Source: Xenococcaceae cyanobacterium MO_167.B27
Lineage (GTDB): Bacteria; Cyanobacteriota; Cyanobacteriia; Cyanobacteriales; Xenococcaceae
Direction: 5' to 3'
Assembly (NCBI GenBank): GCA_030065935.1
Contig: JASJCP010000091.1
Span: 1 to 35,101, forward strand
DNA: 35,101 nt
Below, piece by piece: positions 16,576 to 25,534 of this stretch. Under the pieces are notes generated by a model, which worked only from the letters and a program-made list of their open reading frames with translations, was not told the origin of the DNA and ran no database searches. The position numbers were made by a program, and so were the translations under genes. Every line of letters begins with the position of its first letter. Positions within the stretch are counted from its first letter, which is position 1.

Positions 16576-16702
16576 TTTTAGTTAAATTTGCCTGACTATG
16601 GCACTGGTCGGGAGAGTCGGGAGAAAGATTTGTAACATAAAGATTGCGGAATTGGTATAAATATCTACTATCTAACCACTAACAAATAACAAAATCTTGC
16701 AT

Positions 16703-17617
16703 ATGTTTGGTTTTATTAACTTGAATAAACCTCGTGGGTTCACTTCTCATGACTGTATATCTAAAATAAGACGCTTACTCAACCTCAAAAAAGTTGGACA
16801 TGGAGGAACTTTAGACCCCCTCGCTACAGGAGTTTTACCTATTGCTGTGGGGAAAGCCACCAGACTCTTACAATTTTTACCAGAACAAAAAGCTTATCAC
16901 GCTCGTATACGTTTGGGGGTTACTACTACTACTGATGACTTAGAAGGAGAGATTCTCACCACTAACTCTACTACTCATCTAAGTCGAGAAGCAATTGTTA
17001 CTTCCTTAAAGCAATTCCAAGGGGAAATAGAACAAATACCACCTATCTATAGCGCGATTAAAAAAAATGGCACAAAGATGTATGAATTGGCGAGGAAAGG
17101 AATAGATGCGGAAGTTCCACCACGAAGGGTAATTATTGAGCATATTGAAGTGATAGATTTTATCTTGGGGGATTTTTTGGAAATAGATGTTGCTATTACC
17201 TGTGGTTCGGGGACTTACATTCGTGCGATCGCCAGAGATTTAGGTCAGACTCTAGGAGTGGGAGGAACTTTAGCTAATTTAGTCCGAACTCAAAGCTGTG
17301 GAATGTCACTAGACAATAGTTTATCTTTGGAAGAGTTAGCCACAAAACTACAACAAAAAGACCCTATTTTTATCGAACCAGCTACCTTATTAACTCACTT
17401 ACCCCCTATTTTCTTGAGTCCTGAAGATACCCCCAAATGGATACAGGGTCAAAAGATTTTATTAAGTGAAATACAAGAGCCAGGTATTGCAACTTCTGAC
17501 TATTATCGCACTCATCAACTAGATAATAACCTTTTTTTGGGAATCAGCAAGATCAATGCAATAAAAAGTAAAATTCTGGTAAAACCGAAAATTGTGTGTA
17601 TTAATGTGATGGAGTAG
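16703..17617 (+). CDS. truB: tRNA pseudouridine(55) synthase TruB
   Basis: A protein of 304 residues from ATG at 16703 (MFGFINLNKPRGFTSHD); the frame also opens at a TTG two codons earlier, which is unlikely to be used. The catalytic motif GHGGTLDPLATGVLPI contains the Asp nucleophile. KAYHARIRLGVTTTTDDLEG and the later GTYIRAIARDLG block are also typical of TruB. It converts U55 in the T-loop of most tRNAs to pseudouridine. The C-terminal tail is less conserved, as in other cyanobacterial TruB proteins. The signalling kinase gene follows 19 bp downstream on the same strand. Confidence 0.95.
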   Translation: MFGFINLNKPRGFTSHDCISKIRRLLNLKKVGHGGTLDPLATGVLPIAVGKATRLLQFLPEQKAYHARIRLGVTTTTDDLEGEILTTNSTTHLSREAIVTSLKQFQGEIEQIPPIYSAIKKNGTKMYELARKGIDAEVPPRRVIIEHIEVIDFILGDFLEIDVAITCGSGTYIRAIARDLGQTLGVGGTLANLVRTQSCGMSLDNSLSLEELATKLQQKDPIFIEPATLLTHLPPIFLSPEDTPKWIQGQKILLSEIQEPGIATSDYYRTHQLDNNLFLGISKINAIKSKILVKPKIVCINVME

Positions 17618-17636
17618 GTGATAGAGCGATGGACTC

Positions 17637-20096
17637 GTGGGAGAAAAAGTGGTGAAGGTGATTATGATATCTCAATCCTCAGAACTTTATCGCATTCTTG
17701 AGGAATATATAGAGCAAATTAATAATATTACTAGTAGGAAATATACACTTAATTGGCTTGATGAGTTTGAGGCATGGGAGAACTCTTTAAATAATATTCA
17801 CTATGATATTTATTTAATAGATGAAAATATCTTGCCATCCCTGACCCAAGAAAATATTGATAATATTAAACAAAAAAATAATTTTGCTCCCATTATTGTT
17901 ATTACCAGTAGTGAAGCTAGGGGGCAACTTCTCTTAAAATTAGGTATTTCAGATTACTTAAATCTCAACCACTTAAGTTTTACCTCCCTAGAACGCTCTT
18001 TAAGAATAGTCATATCCTCAAATAAAAATTACCAAGAACCCAGTTTTCAAGATTTCTTTCAGCAAGCCAATATTGGTATAGCTTTAATTGCTACTACTGG
18101 TCAATTTTTACAAGTTAACTCAACCTTATGTAAATTATTAGGGTACTCAGCAACAGAATTTTCTGAACTCACTTTTCAAGATATTACCCATCCAGAAGAC
18201 CTAGAGATTTCTTGGCAATATTTAGAAGAATTATTGACTTCAGATGCTTCTAATAAAAGCATTGTTAAACGTTATCTATGTAAAAATAAAACATGGCAAT
18301 GGGTGAATTTTGCTGCATCTCTAACCAAGGATGTTAACCAGAATCCCTTATATTTAATAGCTACAATTCAAAATGTCGATAATAATCAAGTAGCTCAAAA
18401 GCAAATTCAATCTTCTGAAACCTTATATGAAGGATTTTTTAGCCATTCTCCTGATGGATTTTTTTCTTTAACTGTTCTTCCCAATAATCTATTAGTCTAT
18501 GACACGATTAATACAGCCTATGAAAAAATCATCGGAATTAGTAAAGAAGAAATTACTGGTCAATATCTTCATCAAGTTTTACCTAGTTTAGAAGCAAGAA
18601 AATATCGAGACTGTCTTAAGTCTGAACAATCTCTTAGTTATGAACACACCCTAAAGATTAAAGGAGTTACTCACACTTGGTTGACTATTCTTGTTCCTAT
18701 CAAAGATGATTTCGGAAACATTATTAAGATACAAGGTAGTACTAGAGATATTACTCACGAAAAACAGGCGATCGCTGAACAAATTAGACAAACTCGCTAT
18801 CGTCATTTACTCAGATCAATTGGTCTTAAAATTCGTCATTCTCTTGATATTAGAGTAATTCTAGAAACCACAGTTACTGAACTACAAAAAACTATTCGTG
18901 CCGATCGAGTAATTCTGTATCAGTTTTTTTCTGACTATTCAGGCAAAGTAATCAAAGAATCGGTATCACCCCAGTTTCCTTCCATGATAGACCAAGTAAT
19001 TCTTGACAAGCATTGTTATCAAATAATCTCTCAAAAATATTTTGAAGGAGATGTTTACCAATGGAACGATATCAATCATGTCAAACTTTCTCCTTGCCAT
19101 CAACAAATGTTACAAAAATATCAAATTCGTGCTAATTTAGTATTACCTATATTTCGCAATGTGCCAGGAAGTTTTGCTCAAGGTTATTCCTCGAAATATA
19201 ACAATCATTTATGGGGTCTTTTGTGTGTACAACAATGTAGTGAACCCCGTTATTGGAATCAAGAAGAAATTGAATTAATACAACAACTAATAGAACAATT
19301 AAATATAGCCTTGTCTCAAGCAGAATTATTAGAAAGTGAAGTCAAACAACGTCAAGAACTAGCTCGTTCTAATGCTGAATTAGAAAGCTTTGCTTATGTT
19401 GTTTCCCATGATTTACAAGCACCACTACAAACAATTTCTAACTATGCTCAATTATTAGAGCGTCGTTATCGAAAACAACTAGATACTAAAGCTGATAAAT
19501 ATATTAATTACATTATTGGTGGAGTGCGAAGAATGCGGACTCAAATTGAAGATTTGCTTGAATATTCGAGAGTAGGAAGGGAAAAAAGCACTTTTCGGGA
19601 AACAGATTGTAATATGGTTCTACAACAAGCAATCTCTAATCTTCAGTCTGAAATTTGTTCTAGTAATGCCACAATTGTTAAGGATGATAATTTACCCACT
19701 TTGATTGCTGATTTCAGTCAGTTAGTAGTTTTATTTCAAAATTTAATTGGTAACAGTATTAAATATCGTAGCTCAATTCCACCTCAGATCCAAATCGAAG
19801 TTAAACAGCAAGAAACAATTTGGCAATTTTCCATTTCTGATAATGGAATCGGTTTTGAACCACAATATAAAAAGCGTATTTTTCAAATTTTTCAACGTCT
19901 TCATACCCAAGAAGAATATCCTGGTACTGGTATTGGTTTAGCAATTTGCCAAAAAATTGTAGAACGTCATGGTGGTAAGATTTGGGTTGAATCTGAACCT
20001 GGTTATGGCTCAGTGTTTTATTTTACTATCCCGAATCAAAACTATTCTCCCTCAGTTCAATCTCAGTGGGCAATTTTACCGAGTAAAATTAAGTGA
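17637..20096 (+). CDS. Multi-sensor histidine kinase with receiver-like, PAS, cyanobacteriochrome-like GAF and kinase domains
   Basis: A protein of 819 residues from GTG at 17637; ATG at 17664 is an alternative. Residues 1-125 are receiver-like, keeping the aspartate of YLIDENIL but lacking the acidic pair and the conserved Lys, so probably not phosphorylated. Two PAS domains follow (about 137-260 and 265-380). A GAF domain (about 395-555) has LSPCHQQML with Cys487-His488, the position where cyanobacteriochromes attach a bilin, plus DKHCY with Cys460. HisKA has His591 in SHDLQAPL. HATPase motifs are NLIGNSIKYR, DNGIGFEP and GTGIGLAI. An Rcp1-like regulator follows 77 bp later, suggesting a cognate pair. 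Bilin binding is inferred; the GAF could instead be chromophore-free. Confidence 0.85.
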   Translation: MGEKVVKVIMISQSSELYRILEEYIEQINNITSRKYTLNWLDEFEAWENSLNNIHYDIYLIDENILPSLTQENIDNIKQKNNFAPIIVITSSEARGQLLLKLGISDYLNLNHLSFTSLERSLRIVISSNKNYQEPSFQDFFQQANIGIALIATTGQFLQVNSTLCKLLGYSATEFSELTFQDITHPEDLEISWQYLEELLTSDASNKSIVKRYLCKNKTWQWVNFAASLTKDVNQNPLYLIATIQNVDNNQVAQKQIQSSETLYEGFFSHSPDGFFSLTVLPNNLLVYDTINTAYEKIIGISKEEITGQYLHQVLPSLEARKYRDCLKSEQSLSYEHTLKIKGVTHTWLTILVPIKDDFGNIIKIQGSTRDITHEKQAIAEQIRQTRYRHLLRSIGLKIRHSLDIRVILETTVTELQKTIRADRVILYQFFSDYSGKVIKESVSPQFPSMIDQVILDKHCYQIISQKYFEGDVYQWNDINHVKLSPCHQQMLQKYQIRANLVLPIFRNVPGSFAQGYSSKYNNHLWGLLCVQQCSEPRYWNQEEIELIQQLIEQLNIALSQAELLESEVKQRQELARSNAELESFAYVVSHDLQAPLQTISNYAQLLERRYRKQLDTKADKYINYIIGGVRRMRTQIEDLLEYSRVGREKSTFRETDCNMVLQQAISNLQSEICSSNATIVKDDNLPTLIADFSQLVVLFQNLIGNSIKYRSSIPPQIQIEVKQQETIWQFSISDNGIGFEPQYKKRIFQIFQRLHTQEEYPGTGIGLAICQKIVERHGGKIWVESEPGYGSVFYFTIPNQNYSPSVQSQWAILPSKIK

Positions 20097-20173
20097 TTTG
20101 GCGTAAGGATTCAGGTATTTTTTGCGCTAAGTTTAAAATACTAAGATCTCGGTGACAGAGATATTGTGTAAAG

Positions 20174-20638
20174 ATGAATGTCAATTCGGATACTGCTAAA
20201 AATATTCTTTTAGTTGAAGACACCAAAAGTTATCAAGAGTTAATGTCAGTAGCTTTTGAAGAGAATAATATACCTGACAAATTATATATCGTAGAAACTG
20301 GAGAAGAAGCCTTAAAATTTTTACGGCGCGAAAATCCCTATAAAAATGTTCCTATACCTGACCTAATATTACTCGACTTAGATTTACCAGGTATCCACGG
20401 TCATGAGATTTTAAAAACTATTAAACAAGATGAGGAAATGCAAATTATTCCAGTAATTATCTTTACTTCTTCTACTCAACAAAAAGATATTTTGCAAAGT
20501 TATGAGCTTCAAGCTAATTGCTATTTAACTAAACCCTATGATTTTGAAAATTTCTTAGCTTTAGTGGAAACCAGTTTAGATTTTTGGTTGCATTTTTCTC
20601 AAATACCTGAGCATAGAGACTATCCTGAATCAAGATAA
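20174..20638 (+). CDS. Rcp1-like single-domain response regulator
   Basis: A protein of 154 residues. The acidic pocket is in LLVEDTKSY, the phospho-acceptor is Asp68 in ILLDLDLPG, the Thr/Ser is in IIFTSST, and the Lys is in CYLTKPYDF. There is no output domain. The extended loop between helix 3 and its strand (RRENPYKNVPIPDLIL) is typical of the Rcp1 group that accepts phosphate from phytochrome-like kinases. It lies directly after the multi-sensor kinase on the same strand and is likely its partner. Confidence 0.9.
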   Translation: MNVNSDTAKNILLVEDTKSYQELMSVAFEENNIPDKLYIVETGEEALKFLRRENPYKNVPIPDLILLDLDLPGIHGHEILKTIKQDEEMQIIPVIIFTSSTQQKDILQSYELQANCYLTKPYDFENFLALVETSLDFWLHFSQIPEHRDYPESR

Positions 20639-21224
20639 TTAATACTAATATATTATTAATTTAAAATTTTTTTCTTTATTAAATTATAGCAAGTGAACTT
20701 GATTTGCGCCGACATCATAATCTTGGTAAAAAGGGAAAAGGACATCTAAGGAAACTGTATTACAAACTCCATCTCGACGCAGTTAAATACCGAGTGGTCT
20801 GTCAACTTGGAATTGACGGGTCGAGAAAAGTAGGGGAGAGCATCCCTCACATCAATCTTGACCCTATACTAGATATATTAACTCTCCTCCTATTGCAATA
20901 GGCTTTTCTTGGAATAGGGGGTTAATAGAAAATGTTGTAATCTGTGCTTCAACTGCTATACTAGACCACTTTATTAAAAACTTATCACGATAACTTATTA
21001 GTGAACCTACTGAGTATTTTTTTACGAAAAAACTAGAATATATACTGAGATATTAATCTAAGAACTTGGAATATAATAATACAATAAACTAAATTTGTTT
21101 AATAACCACCTATTATTAAATCTATCCTTAAACTTACACGAATATGTCCTAGAGTCTTTCCTGAAATTATCTTAGTAAACTCCCCAGCTTGCAATATTTT
21201 TAACAAATTTCAGAAATATGTTCG
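20639..21224 (+). other. Gene-free stretch with a possible structured RNA at about 20700-20912
   Basis: An open frame at 20704-20901 has no recognisable protein. CTCGAC (20773-20778) pairs with GTCGAG (20820-20825) and encloses GTCAA/TTGAC (20801-20817). AGGG/CCCT (20832-20847) follows. A palindrome, CCTATTGCAATAGG (20889-20902), is then followed by CTTTTCTT, which looks like a rho-independent terminator on the plus strand. From 20940 to 21224 the DNA is AT-rich with no gene; the cyclase promoter probably lies there. Confidence 0.4.
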
Positions 21225-22724
21225 GTGAATATTACCCATCTTAAACTACTTTTGATCGAAGACGACATAGCAGATGCAGACTGGATTGAGGAAATCTTAA
21301 CTGAGGAGAACATCCAGGAACTTGAACTCAACCACGTCAACCGATTGGGAGAAGCTTTAGAAGTTTTATCTCAGAAGAGTTTTGACGCTATATTACTAGA
21401 TTTATCGCTTCCAGATAGTCAGGGAATAGAAAGTTTGGCTCAAGTAAAACAAAAAGTTCCCCAATCCCCCATCATAGTTCTTACAGCTTTAAACGATCAA
21501 GCAACTGCTCTTCAACTAGTTCGTGAAGGCGCGCAAGACTACTTAGTTAAAGGAAGATTTGAAGGAGAACTTTTACTTAGGTCTATATGTTACGCCATTG
21601 AGCGTCAGCGTACAGAAGTATACCTACGCCAACAAGCATTAATGAAAACAATGCTAGACCGAATTCGTGAGTCCCTGAATCTAACAGATATTCTTAGTAA
21701 GACAGTAGATGAAGTAAGACAATTTCTGAAAACAGATCGTGTATTGATTTATCGTTGTGAATCTGGACATTCAGGGGAAATCATCGCAGACTCTATTGAA
21801 ACTAACAACTTAGCACAATCTGATACCATTCCTGATATTACTAACATCTTTATCTCAGAATCTCATTCCCCCAACTCTTCTTCTAAAGCAATTGAAGATG
21901 TTATCAGTGATGGGCAATTAGACCCTTATACTTTAGCAGAAGATAAAATTAGATCGATTCTTACTTTAGCAATATGGCGTAATCCTTCTCTAGATTACCA
22001 TCTTAATTCCTTCGTTTTTGGCGATGACCACTATAAAAGTAAGAAGCAAAATCAGAATCGGTTATGGGGAATGTTAGTCGCAAACCACTTTTCTACTCCT
22101 CGTAAATGGTTAGATTGGGAAATTGAGTTTTTAGAGCAATTAACAACTCAAGTTACAATTGCCATACAGCAATCAGAACTATGTCTTCAATTAGAAAATG
22201 CTATCAAACAGCTAGAAAAATTAGCTATTTTAGATGGATTAACTGGTATTGCCAACCGTCGCTACTTTGAAGAAGTTTTAAAGAATGAATGGCAACGTTT
22301 AGCTAGGGAAAAGAAATATCTTTCCTTGATTTTATGTGATATTGACTATTTCAAACTATATAACGATACTTATGGTCATCTTGATGGAGATATTTGCCTA
22401 CAAAAAGTCTCAAAAACTCTCCAAGAATCTACCAGAAGACCTGCGGATTTAGTTGCTCGCTACGGTGGGGAAGAATTCGCCATCATCTTACCCGATACCG
22501 ATGCTCATGGTGCGTTGTTTATTGCTAACAAAATTCGTCAAGAGGTTGAGGAATTAAAATTACCTCATAGTCCATCTCCAGTCAGCGACTATGTTACTCT
22601 TAGTGTCGGGGTGGTTACTCTAATTCCTCATCGGGGTTCTAATCGTACCACATTAGTTAAGAGAGCGGATGATGCTCTTTATGAAGCTAAACAAAAAGGT
22701 CGTAATCAAGTGGTTCAAGGTTAA
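21225..22724 (+). CDS. Receiver-GAF-GGDEF diguanylate cyclase
   Basis: A protein of 499 residues starting with GTG at 21225. The receiver domain (1-125) has LLIEDD, phospho-acceptor Asp59 (ILLDLSLPD) and DYLVKG. A GAF domain at about 150-320 (TDRVLIYRCESGHSGEIIAD, RLWGMLVANH) lacks the Cys-His pair of cyanobacteriochromes. The GGDEF domain has LDGLTGIANRRYF, CDIDYFKLYNDTYGHLDGD and RYGGEEF (residues 414-418), so it should make cyclic di-GMP. RPAD at 405-408, five residues before GGEEF, is the expected product-inhibition site. It probably acts with the kinase and Rcp1-like regulator encoded upstream. Confidence 0.92.
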   Translation: MNITHLKLLLIEDDIADADWIEEILTEENIQELELNHVNRLGEALEVLSQKSFDAILLDLSLPDSQGIESLAQVKQKVPQSPIIVLTALNDQATALQLVREGAQDYLVKGRFEGELLLRSICYAIERQRTEVYLRQQALMKTMLDRIRESLNLTDILSKTVDEVRQFLKTDRVLIYRCESGHSGEIIADSIETNNLAQSDTIPDITNIFISESHSPNSSSKAIEDVISDGQLDPYTLAEDKIRSILTLAIWRNPSLDYHLNSFVFGDDHYKSKKQNQNRLWGMLVANHFSTPRKWLDWEIEFLEQLTTQVTIAIQQSELCLQLENAIKQLEKLAILDGLTGIANRRYFEEVLKNEWQRLAREKKYLSLILCDIDYFKLYNDTYGHLDGDICLQKVSKTLQESTRRPADLVARYGGEEFAIILPDTDAHGALFIANKIRQEVEELKLPHSPSPVSDYVTLSVGVVTLIPHRGSNRTTLVKRADDALYEAKQKGRNQVVQG

Positions 22725-22732
22725 TCATCCTC

Positions 22733-22767
22733 AAAAAAAAGAGACAATCGATCAGATAAATTGCCTC
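22733..22767 (-). terminator. Rho-independent terminator of ndhD
   Basis: On the minus strand GAGGCAAT and ATTGTCTC pair over 8 bp with one G-U, followed by eight Ts (22733-22740). It lies 32 bp past the ndhD stop. On the plus strand it has no T run, so it serves ndhD. Confidence 0.8.
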
Positions 22768-22798
22768 TACACTATTAAAAATTCAATAAAACAATAGT

Positions 22799-24394
22799 TT
22801 ATCTGTTAGCGACATTTTTGATATCAGGAGCAGTTGCCGACATCAAGAAATGTTGCTCGGGAGTAGTTGCTGTTTGCTGCACCAAACCAGGAGCAGAATT
22901 GCGTACCAAAGCAGTAAGTTGATCAGTAGTGGAGTCGTAAATTTGGGTAACTAACTTGGGATATAAACCAATACCGACGACGGGTATTAACAGACAAGCA
23001 AAGATAAAGACTTCTCTTGGTTCAGCATCTACTAGTTTGGTATGTTCTACTAACTCCTCATTTTCAGGACCATAGAGCATTTCTCGCAACATAGATAATA
23101 GATAAATAGGAGTGATAATTACACCTACTCCCATCAAAGTCACGATAATTACACGGAAAGTAGTACTATAGGCATCGCTAGTAGCAAAACCAACGAATAC
23201 CATCAATTCTGCTATAAAACCACTCATGCCTGGTAGTGCTAAAGAAGCTAGGGAACAGGTAGTCCACATAGCAAAGACTTTCTTCATTTTCTGTCCTACA
23301 CCACCCATTTCATCAAGCATTAGGGTGTGGGTGCGGTCATAGGTAGCTCCCACCATAAAGAAGAGACTAGCACCAATTAAACCGTGGGAAATCATCTGTA
23401 GCATTGCTCCACTAACTCCTAAATTAGTAAAGGAAGCAATACCAATGAGGACAAATCCCATGTGAGAAATGGAGGAATAAGCAATCTTACGTTTGAGGTT
23501 GCGTTGGGCAAAAGAAGTGAACGCTGCATAAATGATGTTAACTACTCCCAGAATTACCAAGATGGGTGCAAAGAAAGCATGAGCATCAGGTAACATTCCT
23601 ACATTCATCCGTAATAGGGCATATCCACCCATTTTTAGGAGAATACCTGCTAGTAACATATGAGCAGGGGCTGTAGCTTCGCCGTGAGCATCTGGCAACC
23701 AAGTATGAAGCGGGAAAATTGGTAACTTGACTCCGTAAGCAATGAGAAGCCCACCATAAAGTAATAATTGCAGATTAAAGCTATAGTCTTTAGCTGCGAT
23801 CTCGCTCATGTCAAAGGTAACAGTATCCCCATAGAATGCCATAGTCAAAGCAGCTATTAGGATAAACAGTGAACCTCCTGCGGTATAGAGAATAAATTTA
23901 GTCGCAGCATAGAGGCGTTTTTTACCACCCCAGATAGAAAGAATTAGATAAACAGGTACTAACTCTAACTCCCAAACGAGGAAAAACAACAACATATCCT
24001 GTACAGCGAAAACAGCAATTTGTCCGCCATACATCGCCAACATCAAGAAGTAAAATAATTTGGGCTTAAAGGTAACTGGCCAAGCTGCCATAATTGCCAG
24101 AGTAGTTACAAAGCCTGTCAAGATGATCAGAGGCATAGACAGCCCATCAGCCCCTAAAGACCATTTCAGGTCTATTTCAGGTAGCCAGGTATAACTTTCT
24201 ACTAGCTGTAAGTCAGGATTACCTAGGTCGTATCCAGTGTAAAAGGCGTAGATAATTAAAGCAAAGTCAATCAAACCGACTGTCAGAGCGTACCACCGTA
24301 CCGTTTGACCATCCTTGTCAGGAATTAGCGGAATTAGTAAAGAGGCAGCAATGGGAAAAAGAATAATGGTCGTCAACCAAGGAAATTCTGCCAT
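22799..24394 (-). CDS. ndhD: NDH-1 subunit 4, NdhD (NAD(P)H-quinone oxidoreductase)
   Basis: A protein of 531 residues with about 14 hydrophobic segments. Motifs of the Mrp-antiporter-like proton-pumping subunits are clear: [19 protein letters not shown] with the conserved Glu, [19 protein letters not shown], and [20 protein letters not shown] in the broken-helix region. Beginning [19 protein letters not shown] and lacking the CO2-uptake variants' features as far as I can see, it fits NdhD1, which serves respiration and cyclic electron flow in the thylakoid membrane. It is not next to ndhF here. The 284-bp region upstream, shared with the divergent thioredoxin gene, should hold both promoters. 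Confidence 0.93.
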   Translation of the reverse strand: MAEFPWLTTIILFPIAASLLIPLIPDKDGQTVRWYALTVGLIDFALIIYAFYTGYDLGNPDLQLVESYTWLPEIDLKWSLGADGLSMPLIILTGFVTTLAIMAAWPVTFKPKLFYFLMLAMYGGQIAVFAVQDMLLFFLVWELELVPVYLILSIWGGKKRLYAATKFILYTAGGSLFILIAALTMAFYGDTVTFDMSEIAAKDYSFNLQLLLYGGLLIAYGVKLPIFPLHTWLPDAHGEATAPAHMLLAGILLKMGGYALLRMNVGMLPDAHAFFAPILVILGVVNIIYAAFTSFAQRNLKRKIAYSSISHMGFVLIGIASFTNLGVSGAMLQMISHGLIGASLFFMVGATYDRTHTLMLDEMGGVGQKMKKVFAMWTTCSLASLALPGMSGFIAELMVFVGFATSDAYSTTFRVIIVTLMGVGVIITPIYLLSMLREMLYGPENEELVEHTKLVDAEPREVFIFACLLIPVVGIGLYPKLVTQIYDSTTDQLTALVRNSAPGLVQQTATTPEQHFLMSATAPDIKNVANR

Positions 24395-24723
24395 AAATAG
24401 ATTTCGAGATAATTTAACCTAATTTTGTTATTGATTCTTTTCCAATGATCTAGGCTAATTTTCTGAATCTAGAGCATTCTTAATGAATTGTTTAGCAAGG
24501 GATGGGAGAATCATTGTCTTGTAATCAAGGGATTTAGGGTAAATTCAGTTTAAAACAGGAAAAAGCAGGGGTAATAGAGGAATAGAGACAAGGTTTATAT
24601 TTAGTTACAGATGAAGCGTTCGCAGTCTGAATAAGACTAAATTAAGAAACTAGAAACTGGACTTGCTCTCGATGGAATTTGGTTACTATAACAGGGAGCA
24701 TCAAAAATTTTTTGTGTAGTTCT

Positions 24724-25041
24724 ATGGCAGTAAAAAAGCAATTTTCCAGTTTTCAAGAACTTCTCGACAGTTCTAAGATTCCTGTATTAGTAGATTTTTA
24801 CGCTACTTGGTGTGGTCCTTGTCAAATGATGAGTCCGATTTTAGAACAAGTATCCGCCCATTTACGCGATCGCATACAAGTAGTTAAAATAGATACTGAC
24901 CGCTATCCTAATATTGCTTCCCAATACAGTATTCAAGCTTTACCGACTCTAATTTTATTTAAAAACGGACAACCAGCAGAAAGAATTGAAGGAGTCCTCC
25001 AAGTACCTGAATTACTACAGTATCTTAGTTCCGTAATTTAA
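24724..25041 (+). CDS. Thioredoxin, y-type (TrxQ-like)
   Basis: A protein of 105 residues from ATG at 24724 (MAVKKQFSSFQELL); the frame extends to a TTG at 24679, but homologues begin at the chosen Met. The active site is ATWCGPC (Cys30, Cys33), and the conserved cis-proline is in QALPTLILF. FYATWCGPCQMMSPILEQV closely resembles cyanobacterial TrxQ. It reduces disulfides in target proteins such as peroxiredoxins. It is monocistronic, with a structured element starting about 20 bp past its stop. Confidence 0.9.
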   Translation: MAVKKQFSSFQELLDSSKIPVLVDFYATWCGPCQMMSPILEQVSAHLRDRIQVVKIDTDRYPNIASQYSIQALPTLILFKNGQPAERIEGVLQVPELLQYLSSVI

Positions 25042-25534
25042 CTTCTTGCTCCTATGAAGTCCTTCGATTTATCGACGGGATGATATGGCAACGCAGGGTT
25101 TATCGGTTCACACGGTTGACAATTTTGATACCAAATCTTTATATACCAATGGGTTCAAGGGTTGTATAATGGCTCTTAAGATAGAGCGAGAAATGAAGAG
25201 ATGTAGCCGTAGTCAGCGAACTCTCCGCCGTATAAATTCTAGAGACTACTATCCTAAATATAGGGATAATCAAGATTCACAAGGTGAGTACTGTAGCCTT
25301 GCAGTGGTAAAAGCAAGAGTCTTGTAACTAAAAAAATATACTCCTTGGGAAGCAGGGAGTCTGCCTGGGTAGCAGCTAGACTGCTACGAGAGTATAGGGC
25401 GTTCTTCGGAATAGCCAAACCTCTGGACGCTTAGTAAGACCAAAACTAATCTTGTATTAGTAGAGGCATCGGCGGGAAACAGGAAGCCCTCGATTTATCG
25501 ATGGGTACTTCACTCTTATAAATAGCTGATAATT
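25042..25534 (+). mobile_element. Relic or non-autonomous IS200/IS605-like element with structured RNA
   Basis: Two hairpins with the same core, TCGAT-TT-ATCGA, and one bulged pyrimidine sit at 25061-25079 and 25487-25505. Subterminal hairpins with an extrahelical base are typical of IS200/IS605 ends. The right one is preceded by GGGAAACAGGAAGCCC and followed by GGGTACTTCAC, a pattern I recognise from the 3' ends of cyanobacterial TnpB elements. Between them, TATACTC (25337-25343) and GAGTATA (25390-25396) enclose two hairpins (25352-25364 and 25369-25387), giving a three-way junction. An open frame at 25085-25327 does not resemble TnpA or TnpB. Best guess: an internally deleted element retaining its omega-RNA-like part. 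Confidence 0.5.

Noticed and set aside
20704-20901. 65-codon frame after the Rcp1-like regulator
   Set aside because: No recognisable family, and it overlaps several complementary helices and a terminator-like palindrome.
25085-25327. 80-codon frame inside the IS200/IS605-like relic as TnpB or another gene
   Set aside because: No TnpB motif (zinc Cys pairs, RuvC Asp/Glu) can be found, and RNA helices explain the region better.
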